From JACKDW01 sp964621785 (GTDB taxonomy: Bacteria > Myxococcota_A > Polyangia > Nannocystales > Nannocystaceae): a DNA stretch of 64,000 bases. Position numbers and translations under genes: made by a program. Under the pieces are notes generated by a model. That model worked only from the letters and a program-made list of their open reading frames with translations. It made no database searches and was not told the origin of the DNA. Below are positions 9,060 through 17,737 of the stretch, piece by piece (within the stretch, counting starts at the first letter, position 1; each line of letters opens with the position of its first letter). The stretch spans positions 124,001 to 188,000 of the forward strand of contig CAZUPD010000002.1 in assembly GCA_964621785.1 (NCBI GenBank), read 5' to 3'.

Positions 9060-9959
9060 ATGGCAATCGCAAAACGGGGGTCTCGGAGGATTGTCGTGGA
9101 CGGCCAAGTTTATCGTTGGCGACTGCAAAAGCGACCCACGCCCGATCAGCGCAGCGGACGGACACCCCTGCTACTCGCCGTCGCATCCGAAGAAGGCGAC
9201 GGTGCCAAGCTGGTCCTTCGACTCCATCGGCATCATCCACGCAATGCCGTCGGGCTGCGATCACACGCGGTTACTCCGGGACAGGTCGCACAGTATATCC
9301 GCCAAGGTCTTGCCGCAGGATGGCAGCCCCAGGAGCCTGGGCGACCGTTTGTCTGGGAACCGCGATCGCTTCCGGCTAAACATGCTCCTACAAGAATTTA
9401 TCCACCCGGTCTCGCACCCCAAACACCGGAACAACTGCTGGGGTTGGCCCGCCGCACACGTACCTTTGACACGCTCGAGTTGATCGCTGGACCCGTCGTA
9501 CATTGGCCCGAGGGGGGGAGCTACGACCCGAGCGGACTTCAGATCAACGGAAGGGACTTGATCGATTGGGTACACGCGGTCGAACTACCCCATGTCGAAC
9601 GCGAACTCGCCATGCGCCGCGAAGCTGGGGATGAGGACTGCGGTGCCTCCTATGCCGGAGATTACCTGGGTTTGCCAGCACGTCGCTACAGACTCCCAAG
9701 TCGTCATCTCCTTGGCGAGGGGACATGCGGCCCCGTCGACCACTTTGTGGTCCCGCCCGACGACCCGCGGCGTAAAAAGACCATGCTCCTGAGCTGTACC
9801 TGCGGCATCACGGAGTGCTGGTTTTTACTCGCCTCGATCGACGTATTCGACGACTTCGTCGTATGGTCCGACTTTGAGCAGTTTCACCGCGATTGGGTCT
9901 ACGATCTGGGTCCATTCGTGTTTAAAAAATCGGCCTATGTGGCCGCACTCTCCCCCTAA
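9060..9959 (+). CDS. conserved protein of unknown function, Cys-containing C-terminal motif
   Basis: A 299-residue protein without signal peptide or membrane segment. It begins with a basic strip (KRGSRRIVVDGQVYRWRL) and has no catalytic motif I can name. The C-terminal 60 residues hold LLSCTCGITECWFL followed by VVWSDFEQFHR and DLGPFVFKK. From memory, a similar CxCG...CW...WSDFEQPHR arrangement occurs in widespread uncharacterised bacterial proteins, so this part is probably a conserved small domain, perhaps metal-binding through the Cys residues. It starts 18 bp after the kinase-macro gene, so it is likely a partner or substrate of that kinase. No function is claimed. Confidence 0.8.
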   Translation: MAIAKRGSRRIVVDGQVYRWRLQKRPTPDQRSGRTPLLLAVASEEGDGAKLVLRLHRHHPRNAVGLRSHAVTPGQVAQYIRQGLAAGWQPQEPGRPFVWEPRSLPAKHAPTRIYPPGLAPQTPEQLLGLARRTRTFDTLELIAGPVVHWPEGGSYDPSGLQINGRDLIDWVHAVELPHVERELAMRREAGDEDCGASYAGDYLGLPARRYRLPSRHLLGEGTCGPVDHFVVPPDDPRRKKTMLLSCTCGITECWFLLASIDVFDDFVVWSDFEQFHRDWVYDLGPFVFKKSAYVAALSP

Positions 9960-9962
9960 CAG

Positions 9963-10052
9963 CCCGTGGATTTTCTCGACACGACGTTTCGCAAAACTTC
10001 CAGTACCACCAGTGCAGCTGGGCTTACGAGGCGACGCGAGAATAACCACGGG
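9963..10052. repeat. long inverted repeat, copy A, between convergent genes
   Basis: The arms CCCGTGGATTTTCTCG (9963-9978) and CGAGAATAACCACGGG (10037-10052) are complementary at 14 of 16 positions and enclose 58 bases. It lies directly between the stop of the + strand gene (9959) and the stop of the - strand hydrolase (10056), so it could act as a two-way transcript end, though there is no T-run. A second pair of nearly the same arms lies at 19553-19633, which points to a repeat family and not to a private terminator. Confidence 0.55.
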
Positions 10053-10055
10053 GTG

Positions 10056-12014
10056 CTACTGAGCGGCGGGTAATATCGACACTTCGATACGACTCGGGTA
10101 TTTTTTTGAAAAATACACGCGGTGGGTCGCGGCGACAAAGTCCCGCTCGTCGGCGGCAAAAATGTTCTCGACATATGTCTGCGGATTGCGGTCGACGAGC
10201 GGAAACCATGTACTTTGGATTTGAATCATCAACCGGTGCCCCGGCTTGAATGTGTGTAGGACATCCTGCAGCGGGAGGCGAAGGTGTGTCGGGCGATTGG
10301 GCTGAAACGGCTTGGGCTGGCTGTAGCTCTCGCGGTAGCGACCACGCATCACTTCGCTGCGAACCATTTGTTGGTAGCCACCATGGTGGACCCCGGGAGT
10401 GAGACCTTCAGGGTCGCTCGCATGATTTGGATATACATCGATAATTTTCACGACCCAGTCGGCATCGGTCTGTGAGGTCGAGACCCACAGGTCGGCGACA
10501 ATCGGACCGGCGAGGGTCGTGTCCTCGGCAAACGGGGGTGTTTGATACACGAGTACATCGGGGCGCCTGGCGGCAAAGCGCTGATCATCGGTCATGTACG
10601 CCTTGGTCATCCCCGTGGTGATTTCCTGGGTATAGGGCACAGGTTTCTGGGGATCGCTAACGAACGCGTCGAAACCACGCGGGTTGCCTGGATGTTGTGT
10701 GTACAGTTTTTCTGACTCGCCGAGAAAATAGGTGGCCGATCGGAGCTGCTTCGGCGGCCAGCTGTCGAAATGATGCCAGCGATTGCCCCCGGTCTCAAAG
10801 ACCACAGCTTCGGGCAGGGGACTGTGGTCGGCGCCCTTGAGGTGGCGTTCAAAAAAGCGAAATTCGATTTCCTTTTGATAGTACAAGGAGTGCTTGGCAC
10901 CAAAACGAACGTTGCCCAGCGACTCGCCTGTGGTCCGCGCCCAACCTCCATGGCCCCAGGGACCCATCACCAGCGTATTGTCGACAGTTGGGTTGTTTGC
11001 TTCAATCGCGCGATAGATCTGGAGTGGTCCGTAAAGATCTTCGGCATCGAACCATCCTCCGACAATCATCACGGCTGGGGCGACGTTGCGTAGGTGGGGC
11101 AAGAGGTTGCGGGCCTGCCAGAACTCGTCGTAGTCGGGGTGGGCGACCATCTCGTTCCACATGTTGGCTCGGCCCTTGAGGTAGCGTTCATCGGCGTAGC
11201 GAACCGGTCCGAGGTCGAGAAAAAATGCATATCCATCGGGTGTCTTGTGGTCAAACCGCGGGTGACGTTCGGTGGTTGGCTCGGGCCTGGGAAGGCCAAA
11301 TGAGGCGAGAAAATTAAATGCGTGGGGGAGAAAAAATGCCCCGTGGTGGTGAAAGTCATCGAAGTACCAATCGGCGATCGGTGCCTGGGGGGACACGGCC
11401 ACCAGCGCAGGATGGGCATCGATCATGCCGGCGGCGGCGTAAAATCCGGGATAGGAAATCCCCCACATACCGACCTTGCCGTTGTGGCCTTCGACATGCT
11501 GCAGCAACCATTCGATGCTGTCGTAACAATCTGTACTTTCATCCGTGGCACCTTCGGGGCGATTGGGCCCGGTGTGCGGGCGCATATCTTCGAATGTTCC
11601 TTCCGACATAAATGCGCCGCGGACGTCTTGGTAGACAAAGATGTATTGCGAGTCGGCGAGCAGTGGACTGGGTCCGAGTTGCTCCGGATAGGCATCCGCA
11701 CCGTAGGGTTTTGCGCGGTAGGGGGTGCGGTGGAACAGGATCGGGTAGGTCTGCGAACGGTCGCGCGGGCGATAGATCGCGGTAAACAACTTTGTACCGT
11801 CGCGCATCGGGATCAGGACTTCGCGTTTTTCGTAGGTGTTGCGCAGAACGTGTTCGCGCGAGCGGTCCTCGGCCGCGGGTGCTGGGGCATCGGCTGGACC
11901 CGTGTTTGTAGCTGCATCGGGTGGAACGGGACTCGGATCTCCGTGAGTCTGGCTGCGACACCCGAGGCACAGGCCGGCCAGAAATACGTGTAGGAGCATC
12001 GACGAGCGGTTCAT
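10056..12014 (-). CDS. CocE/NonD-type alpha/beta hydrolase, lipoprotein
   Basis: A 652-residue member of the X-Pro dipeptidyl-peptidase/cocaine esterase family. The N-terminus MNRSSMLLHVFLAGLCLGC is a lipoprotein signal with the lipidated Cys at 19. The catalytic domain shows YEKREVLIPMRDGTKL, GMWGISYPGF (nucleophile Ser), VGGWFDAEDLYGP (Asp) and GPWGHGGW (His). A C-terminal beta-sandwich follows (ADLWVSTSQTDADWVVKI, then GHRLMIQIQSTWFP), as in PF08530. Such enzymes cleave acyl or aminoacyl bonds; the true substrate is unknown. It should sit on the periplasmic side of a membrane. One iterated palindrome lies in the signal/linker region (11907). Its start lies about 50 bp beyond the stop of the receiver-kinase gene (12065), so the two may be co-transcribed. 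Confidence 0.88.
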   Translation of the reverse strand: MNRSSMLLHVFLAGLCLGCRSQTHGDPSPVPPDAATNTGPADAPAPAAEDRSREHVLRNTYEKREVLIPMRDGTKLFTAIYRPRDRSQTYPILFHRTPYRAKPYGADAYPEQLGPSPLLADSQYIFVYQDVRGAFMSEGTFEDMRPHTGPNRPEGATDESTDCYDSIEWLLQHVEGHNGKVGMWGISYPGFYAAAGMIDAHPALVAVSPQAPIADWYFDDFHHHGAFFLPHAFNFLASFGLPRPEPTTERHPRFDHKTPDGYAFFLDLGPVRYADERYLKGRANMWNEMVAHPDYDEFWQARNLLPHLRNVAPAVMIVGGWFDAEDLYGPLQIYRAIEANNPTVDNTLVMGPWGHGGWARTTGESLGNVRFGAKHSLYYQKEIEFRFFERHLKGADHSPLPEAVVFETGGNRWHHFDSWPPKQLRSATYFLGESEKLYTQHPGNPRGFDAFVSDPQKPVPYTQEITTGMTKAYMTDDQRFAARRPDVLVYQTPPFAEDTTLAGPIVADLWVSTSQTDADWVVKIIDVYPNHASDPEGLTPGVHHGGYQQMVRSEVMRGRYRESYSQPKPFQPNRPTHLRLPLQDVLHTFKPGHRLMIQIQSTWFPLVDRNPQTYVENIFAADERDFVAATHRVYFSKKYPSRIEVSILPAAQ

Positions 12015-12064
12015 AGCCCGGTGAGTACCACGGTCCAGGAACCCACACCAATGGCAGGCGCCGG

Positions 12065-13852
12065 CTACCGCAAGCTCACACCATCTTTGAGGAGGAAGTA
12101 CGGTCCGGCCGGTTTGAGTTTGTAGCGACCGGTCAACACCGCCGCTGCGGTCTCGTCGACGAGGAACTTCCCGTTGTCCTCGCTACCCGTGTCGTGGGCT
12201 CGACTGCGCACCGTTTGCCCGTAGATCAAAATATGGCGTGCCCGTGACAGGGTGCCGGTCGGGTCGGAGATTTCGATGAGCTGCGAGTCGTAGCTCGCGG
12301 CAATGGCAATGATCAGGTTGGGGAAGCTGTGGCGGAGTTTGGTCGCACAGCGAACCGCGATTTCTAACTCGGTCGTCAGGGCTGCTTGGGCCGGGATGAC
12401 AACTTGCAGGGCTCCCGTGGCAAAGGCGGTGAGGAGACACCCGCATTCCTCAACAATCTGCCGCTGGCGGGCGATCAGATGGACGCGCTGGGTCGAGAGT
12501 TCAGTTGTATAGCCACCGACTTGTTTGTTCGACAGGGTCCGGGCGGCCAACAGCAGCACACAGCGGGTGGACGACACGGCCCGGGTTCGGCGGCGCGACG
12601 GTTCGGGCACCATGGGCTCGGGATCGACTTGGTGGGTGAGCACGGCCACGACCGACTTCATCGACTGAGGCCGGTTCTCGGCCTCCTGCTCCAACATACG
12701 CATCACCAGGTCGCCGAGGTATCCCGGCGTCTCAGGGCGGTAGGTCGCGATCGGGGGGGCTGGGTCGAGCAGCGACCGCGTCAGGGTGCCGACCCGCGAA
12801 TCGCTAAACGGAGGAAAGCCGGCGAGGCAGTGGTACAGGACACAGCCCATCGCGTAGATGTCGGCCCGGTGATCGATGTCGCGCATGCCCAAGGCCTGCT
12901 CGGGTGCCATGTAACCCGGCGTTCCCATGGCGGTTCCGGTGCGGGTGACATAGCCGGACCCATGTTGCGGCGTGAGGACAATGCCGAAGTCAAGCAGCTT
13001 GGCATCGGAGAGATTCCCGTTTGGCAAAAAAAGATTACTCGGCTTGATATCGCGGTGGATGAGTCCGCGGCTGTGGGCCGCGGCGAGGGCATCGGCAATT
13101 CGGCTGGCAACAATCAATGTATCGGCAATTGAAAGTGGACCCTGGATGAGTCGTGTCGCTAGATCCTCGCCGTCGAGCCACTCCATGGCCAAGAAACGAT
13201 CTCCGGTCGGTGTCATTCCGTGGGCCAGGTAGCGCACGATCGACGGCCGATCGAGGGACGCGAGCACCGATGCCTCGCGGCGAAACCGAGTGGCGGTACG
13301 TCGGTCCGGATTGCGAATGACCTTGAGAGCAACATCGCGGCCGGTTTGTCGGTCGATCGCACGGTAGACCGAACTCATACCGCCACTGCCTGCGAGCAGC
13401 AGAATTTCGTAGCGGCCGGCAAACAGGGAACCGCTCTCGAGACCACCTTCGGGGGCGGGCTTGCGGACGATCGACTCGACGGCGTGGCGCAACTCGACAC
13501 GCGAATAGCTACCCTTGACGAGGTAATCTTCAACGCCGAGTTTCATCGCCTTAACCGCGAGTGACTCGTCGCCACGACCGGTCAGCATGATCGTGGGGAC
13601 GACACAGGCGACGTTGTCGCTGATCTCGCGAAACAACTCTAAGCCGGTCATATCCGGCAATTGAAAGTCGAGGAGAATGAGGTCGATCGCAACTTCCTGG
13701 ACGAGAGCCAGGGCCTGCGCCCCGGTCACGACTTCGTGGACCGTGTAGTTGTTGTTCGGATCGGACTCGAGGGCGCGGCGATAGAATTCTCGATCCACGG
13801 GTGAATCTTCGACGATCAAGATCTGATAGTGGCTGGTCTTTTCCGCCTGCAA
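12065..13852 (-). CDS. response-regulator receiver-Ser/Thr kinase fusion with cyclase-like C-terminus
   Basis: A cytosolic signalling hybrid. A CheY-like receiver comes first (QILIVEDSPVD, phospho-acceptor Asp in LILLDFQLPD, Thr in TIMLTGRG, Lys in DYLVKGSY). A Hanks kinase follows (AGSGGMSSVYRA, VALKVIRN, HRDIKPSN, DFGIVL, APEQ). The last 170 residues resemble a degenerate class III cyclase fold: a CVLLLA strand, ECGCLLTAFATGALQVVI, AVRCATKLRH and a final FLVDETAAAVLTGRYKL. The metal-binding Asp pair is missing, so it is probably a regulatory domain. No good ATG precedes the receiver. A TTG at 13852 is chosen; the frame stays open to 14155, but that part overlaps the divergent lipoprotein gene. 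A start between 13852 and 13970 remains possible. Confidence 0.82.
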   Translation of the reverse strand: MQAEKTSHYQILIVEDSPVDREFYRRALESDPNNNYTVHEVVTGAQALALVQEVAIDLILLDFQLPDMTGLELFREISDNVACVVPTIMLTGRGDESLAVKAMKLGVEDYLVKGSYSRVELRHAVESIVRKPAPEGGLESGSLFAGRYEILLLAGSGGMSSVYRAIDRQTGRDVALKVIRNPDRRTATRFRREASVLASLDRPSIVRYLAHGMTPTGDRFLAMEWLDGEDLATRLIQGPLSIADTLIVASRIADALAAAHSRGLIHRDIKPSNLFLPNGNLSDAKLLDFGIVLTPQHGSGYVTRTGTAMGTPGYMAPEQALGMRDIDHRADIYAMGCVLYHCLAGFPPFSDSRVGTLTRSLLDPAPPIATYRPETPGYLGDLVMRMLEQEAENRPQSMKSVVAVLTHQVDPEPMVPEPSRRRTRAVSSTRCVLLLAARTLSNKQVGGYTTELSTQRVHLIARQRQIVEECGCLLTAFATGALQVVIPAQAALTTELEIAVRCATKLRHSFPNLIIAIAASYDSQLIEISDPTGTLSRARHILIYGQTVRSRAHDTGSEDNGKFLVDETAAAVLTGRYKLKPAGPYFLLKDGVSLR

Positions 13853-13970
13853 CCTGCTTTCAAGTGTACGGAGCTTTTCCAGGGGTCGACAACCGACCGC
13901 ATGCGACCCAGCGGATTCGCCCTTCCGAGGCAACCGTATCGGTGTCGTTCGTACCGGGTATTCTCTGTGG

Positions 13971-15083
13971 GTGTACCAACGCCTGGCATGCCTCATTCTT
14001 GGCGTTGCAATCGGCAACAGTTGCGTGACCACTACTGAACCTGTCACGCAACCCACCGCACAGCACGTCGTAACGCCGGTTGATGTTGTCGACGATGGTT
14101 TGGTCTGTCCTTGTCGGCTTCCCCCGCGGGACACTGTACCGACCCGCGCCCACATCGATCACTGTTTGGAATGTTGGGACGAGGGACATGCCGTCGAGCT
14201 CCAGCGGCGTCGGGTCGCGGCGGACCCCCAATCGACGCAGGACGTTGTGCGCCTTGTTCAACTCGCGCGGGCGAGTGGCAACATCAGCGAGCTTCGCGAG
14301 TTTCTCGCCGGTCTCGGTCACCTGACGCCGGTGCGCTCGCTCGGCCAGGGGTTGCTGTCCTATGAATCATTTCTGAAGACGGGCGAAGATGCGGATTTTG
14401 TCTCTGCGCAGGCGGAGATCCGGGCGGCCTTGGCCGTCAAACCCGACGACCCCTACGCCCTTGCCAGCGCGATTGTTCTGTACCTCGCACGTGGTCAGCA
14501 GGTGCCGTCGTACCTCGAGCTCGTCCGCAAATTGTGCGACCAAGAAGCAGGAAAAGCTGCGGTTGTCCTCGCAGCATGTGCACGTGTTTCCTTTGCAGTT
14601 GGCGATCCGGTTGGTGGCAATACGCGTTTTCGTCAGTCGCTCGAGAAACAGCCCGACCTCTATGCCGCATGGTTGTTGTGGGGACGGCATGCTCTCGAGG
14701 CAGGTCGTCTCGGCGAGGCCGTCCGCAACTTCGAACAGGCGAGCAAATCCCGGCAACCTGGCCTGAAGTACGGGGCCTATCTCGGACTGGGATCGTCGCG
14801 GTTTTTGCAAGGGGACTTCGCTGCAGCTGATCGGGCCTTTCGGGCAGCTGCCCATGCGTACACCCGGGCCAAACCAGTGTTGCCACACGCTGTACCCGCC
14901 GCGTTGCAGTACAACCTCGGGCTCGCACTGGCGTTGCAACCCGACGAAAAGACCCAACGCGAAGCGCTCCAATGGCTCGGAGCCTATCTCGACAACGCAG
15001 ACGCCGATCCCCAGCGATTGCTGCGCGCGCGCCAAACCATCGAAATCATCCGTCGCCGCTGGAGGGCCGACCCGGCCAAGTGA
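13971..15083 (+). CDS. TPR-repeat lipoprotein
   Basis: A 370-residue protein starting at a GTG; MYQRLACLILGVAIGNSC is a lipoprotein signal with Cys at 18. A Cys-containing stretch (VCPCRL, CLECWDEG) follows. The rest is helical with tetratricopeptide spacing, for example residues 225-270 (AAWLLWGRHALEAGRLGEAV then GLGSSRFLQGDFAAADRAF) and a last unit near LQYNLGLALAL. TPR lipoproteins usually serve as scaffolds in envelope complexes; no specific partner is evident. The gene diverges from the receiver-kinase gene, sharing an upstream region of about 120 bp at most, and converges on the next large lipoprotein gene with a 31-bp gap. Confidence 0.8.
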   Translation: MYQRLACLILGVAIGNSCVTTTEPVTQPTAQHVVTPVDVVDDGLVCPCRLPPRDTVPTRAHIDHCLECWDEGHAVELQRRRVAADPQSTQDVVRLVQLARASGNISELREFLAGLGHLTPVRSLGQGLLSYESFLKTGEDADFVSAQAEIRAALAVKPDDPYALASAIVLYLARGQQVPSYLELVRKLCDQEAGKAAVVLAACARVSFAVGDPVGGNTRFRQSLEKQPDLYAAWLLWGRHALEAGRLGEAVRNFEQASKSRQPGLKYGAYLGLGSSRFLQGDFAAADRAFRAAAHAYTRAKPVLPHAVPAALQYNLGLALALQPDEKTQREALQWLGAYLDNADADPQRLLRARQTIEIIRRRWRADPAK

Positions 15084-15114
15084 ACAGGATGCGGTTCATG
15101 TCCGAGGCGGACTG

Positions 15115-17511
15115 TTACCGCGGGCCAAGTAAAAGCGGATCATCGAGATCTGGTGCGTATACATGTGGATCGTCGTACTGGCCGAGGAGTTGGCCGAGGC
15201 GGGCGCGACACAGCCCGGCGCGGTTGTTGCGATCCTGGCCCCAGTGTTGCACGTAATCGAGACACAGGTTGTAGGCCGAGCGGGCCTGCTCATATCGTGC
15301 ATAAGCAAATTCTTCGAGATCTTCAGCGAGCGCGGTGGCCTGCGCCTGTTGTTCTCGCCGAAGATCAATTGCGACATCCGCGAGCAGACCGCCATCGGCC
15401 TCGTAGATCAGTCCCTGCCTGGCCGCGACTGTGGCGGCAAAACGCGGGGTTTGGATCTTGCGGTAGGCGGCGACCATGAGCTCGAGTTGTTGTTTGCGCC
15501 GCTCGAACCACTTGCGTGTTCGCACCAGCTCGCGGCTGTAGGGCGGCCGGGTAAACAGGGCTTTCTCTGCCAGCGTATCACCTGAGATCAATTCTACGAT
15601 TGCCTGGGCCTCCTCGATTTCACGTTGATGTATCTGCAACGGCGGCCCAAAGCTCGCGCCGAAGGGATCGTCGCGCCAACCTGTGTGCTTCATCGCTGCA
15701 CGTGCCGCTTCGAGGTGACGCACGGCTTGGGCGAGTGTTTGCGGCTCGCGGGTCACCGCCTGGCCCAACGACTTTTCGCGGGTGAGCTCGACACACGGCC
15801 CCGCCCGCGTCGCCACCGGGCAGGACGCCTCGAAGTAGGCCTGCGCCAGATAGGTGTGGGCCAGCACTGTCCGCAGGCTATCGTCGCGGGCATCGACCTT
15901 GGCGAGATAGGCCTCGAACGCCAACGCGGCACCGTCGCGATCGGTCCGCAGGGTGCGAAACGCAATCGCCGAAGCAAACCTGCGGGCGTCCCGATCACCC
16001 CGCAACAACTCGGCGACTTGCGCCTCGACCGAAGCCCCGAGCAGGACCGAGATCCACACCAGGCGCCGTCGTGCCGCGGGGGCCATCGGGTGGCGGGAAA
16101 ATTGTCGGAGAAACTTCTCGTACCACTCCCGGGCGGTCTCAAACAGCAGCATTCGTTCGAGCGTTTGTCCGACTTCGACCATCGTGTTGGGCAGGGCCCG
16201 CGCGGTCGGATGTTGCGTACGCATGTGTTCTGCCAGGCGTGCCATTTGCCCGGCGAGCCCGGCATCCCGGTAGCAGTCGATCGCCTGTTCCAAAAATCCG
16301 AGTTGATGGACCAGGGGGAGTGGAACGGCGGGAGCCGCCACCTGTTGCTCGTTGTACAGATGTGAAAACTGCTCCGCACAATCCCGGAAGTCGGAAAACG
16401 TGTGGCTGCGCTGCGCCTGTTGTCGACGCTCACGTGCAGTTGCTTCGCGGACCAGCAGGTCGGCCCACCGCAGTCGGGGATGGCTGTTGAGCTCGGCGGA
16501 ACTGGCGGCTTGAACCGCACGGCGAAGCGGAGGTAGCGATGGATCGACCCCGTCGGTCAACCAGTTGAGCAGGGCAAAATCGAGGCGAGCAGCGGCCACA
16601 CGCGCCCGCTGCTCAGGGGAGAGATCGAGAGCATCAAGCTGCTGCAGTTGCTCCTGGGCCCGATCGCGAAAATCGAGGCGGATCCACAACTCGCACATGC
16701 GAAGGCGCCAGTAAACCTGCTCAGCTTCACGGTTTTTTGTGTATGCAAATTTTTCGTAGGTCGCGTAGGCCGACAGCAACTGGCGGATCCGTGGATGGTC
16801 GGGTGTTAGCGTCGGCGTAAACGCCCGCGGCCCAAAACACACGCCGAGTTGGTCGTGGACACAGGCGAGTTCCTCGAATGAAGGTGTATAGACACCTGTT
16901 TGATTGCCAACCATTCGGTCGAGGCTGGCGAGCTGGCCTTGGGCGGCCGTATAGCGTTCCTCGGGGAGCAGGGGACCCGTCAGGGCATTGCGGAAGTGGG
17001 CGAGCGCCTGTTCGTCGCGGGTCCGTGCCTCGGCCAGTCGATCACCCGGGTCGTAGGCGGCACCGGCCCGGTAGCGTTCACTGGCCCGGGCAAAGTCGAT
17101 AAGCCCGAGTGACAGCTCGATCTGTGCCCGCGCTTCGGCACCCTGCTCGAGGGTCGCACGTGCGAGTAGGATGCGGCGCGCTGGCTCGTAGTACTCGTGG
17201 TTTCCAGATGTATACGCACGAATATATTGATCACCGAGATCTGCCAAGAAGCCGCGCACTCGTCGGTGACAGTCCCGTGCCGTTTCGCGGTCGCGGTTGG
17301 CAACGTCGGCCAGATGCTCGACCTCGGGTGCGACCGCCCGCGGCATCGCCCGCTCGGCCATCAACTCGACGCGTTCGAGATGCCGGGCACATTCCGAGTC
17401 GGGCAAGGGCATCCGTTCCGGTGCACGCACGTGGTGAGACGAGGAATTCTGTGTACATGAAAACAATACGGTACACAGTCCCAAAGCCCGTGTGTAGCGG
17501 CGCACCGACAC
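15115..17511 (-). CDS. large alpha-helical (TPR-like) lipoprotein
   Basis: A 798-residue protein from a GTG start. MSVRRYTRALGLCTVLFSC is a lipoprotein signal with Cys at 19. Nearly all the rest is amphipathic helix rich in Arg, Glu and Ala. It has helical pairs at TPR-like spacing, for example AREWYEKFLRQFSRHPMAPA, which resembles outer-membrane TPR proteins of the BamD/YbgF kind, but no clear enzyme motif. Pairs of Cys (CVHDQLGVC, CPVATRAGPC) suggest disulfides in an oxidising compartment. It faces the TPR lipoprotein at 13971 tail to tail and lies downstream of a membrane kinase. The function is unknown. One iterated palindrome is at 15629. Confidence 0.78.
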   Translation of the reverse strand: MSVRRYTRALGLCTVLFSCTQNSSSHHVRAPERMPLPDSECARHLERVELMAERAMPRAVAPEVEHLADVANRDRETARDCHRRVRGFLADLGDQYIRAYTSGNHEYYEPARRILLARATLEQGAEARAQIELSLGLIDFARASERYRAGAAYDPGDRLAEARTRDEQALAHFRNALTGPLLPEERYTAAQGQLASLDRMVGNQTGVYTPSFEELACVHDQLGVCFGPRAFTPTLTPDHPRIRQLLSAYATYEKFAYTKNREAEQVYWRLRMCELWIRLDFRDRAQEQLQQLDALDLSPEQRARVAAARLDFALLNWLTDGVDPSLPPLRRAVQAASSAELNSHPRLRWADLLVREATARERRQQAQRSHTFSDFRDCAEQFSHLYNEQQVAAPAVPLPLVHQLGFLEQAIDCYRDAGLAGQMARLAEHMRTQHPTARALPNTMVEVGQTLERMLLFETAREWYEKFLRQFSRHPMAPAARRRLVWISVLLGASVEAQVAELLRGDRDARRFASAIAFRTLRTDRDGAALAFEAYLAKVDARDDSLRTVLAHTYLAQAYFEASCPVATRAGPCVELTREKSLGQAVTREPQTLAQAVRHLEAARAAMKHTGWRDDPFGASFGPPLQIHQREIEEAQAIVELISGDTLAEKALFTRPPYSRELVRTRKWFERRKQQLELMVAAYRKIQTPRFAATVAARQGLIYEADGGLLADVAIDLRREQQAQATALAEDLEEFAYARYEQARSAYNLCLDYVQHWGQDRNNRAGLCRARLGQLLGQYDDPHVYAPDLDDPLLLGPR

Positions 17512-17737
17512 AATTGATTATCGCGTGTCGAGCGGTGTGTTGGCTAGCACAATCCGTTTGCGCAGTTGTCCGGACATCACACCAAGAGGTCGAAGCGGGT
17601 CAAAGGTGCGTAACCATTGAACGCGCGGACAAGCAAACGGCGAAGTCGCACTGGAGGTACGTCGAAAATGGCGTGTGGAGCTCGCTACAAGGTTTGCGTG
17701 CACTTGCAAGCGCAGCTGGAGGGACGGTTCGTTCCGG

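Noticed and set aside
13853..14155. N-terminal extension of the receiver-kinase frame
   Set aside because: It overlaps the divergent TPR lipoprotein gene with its signal peptide, and its residues show no likeness to anything.
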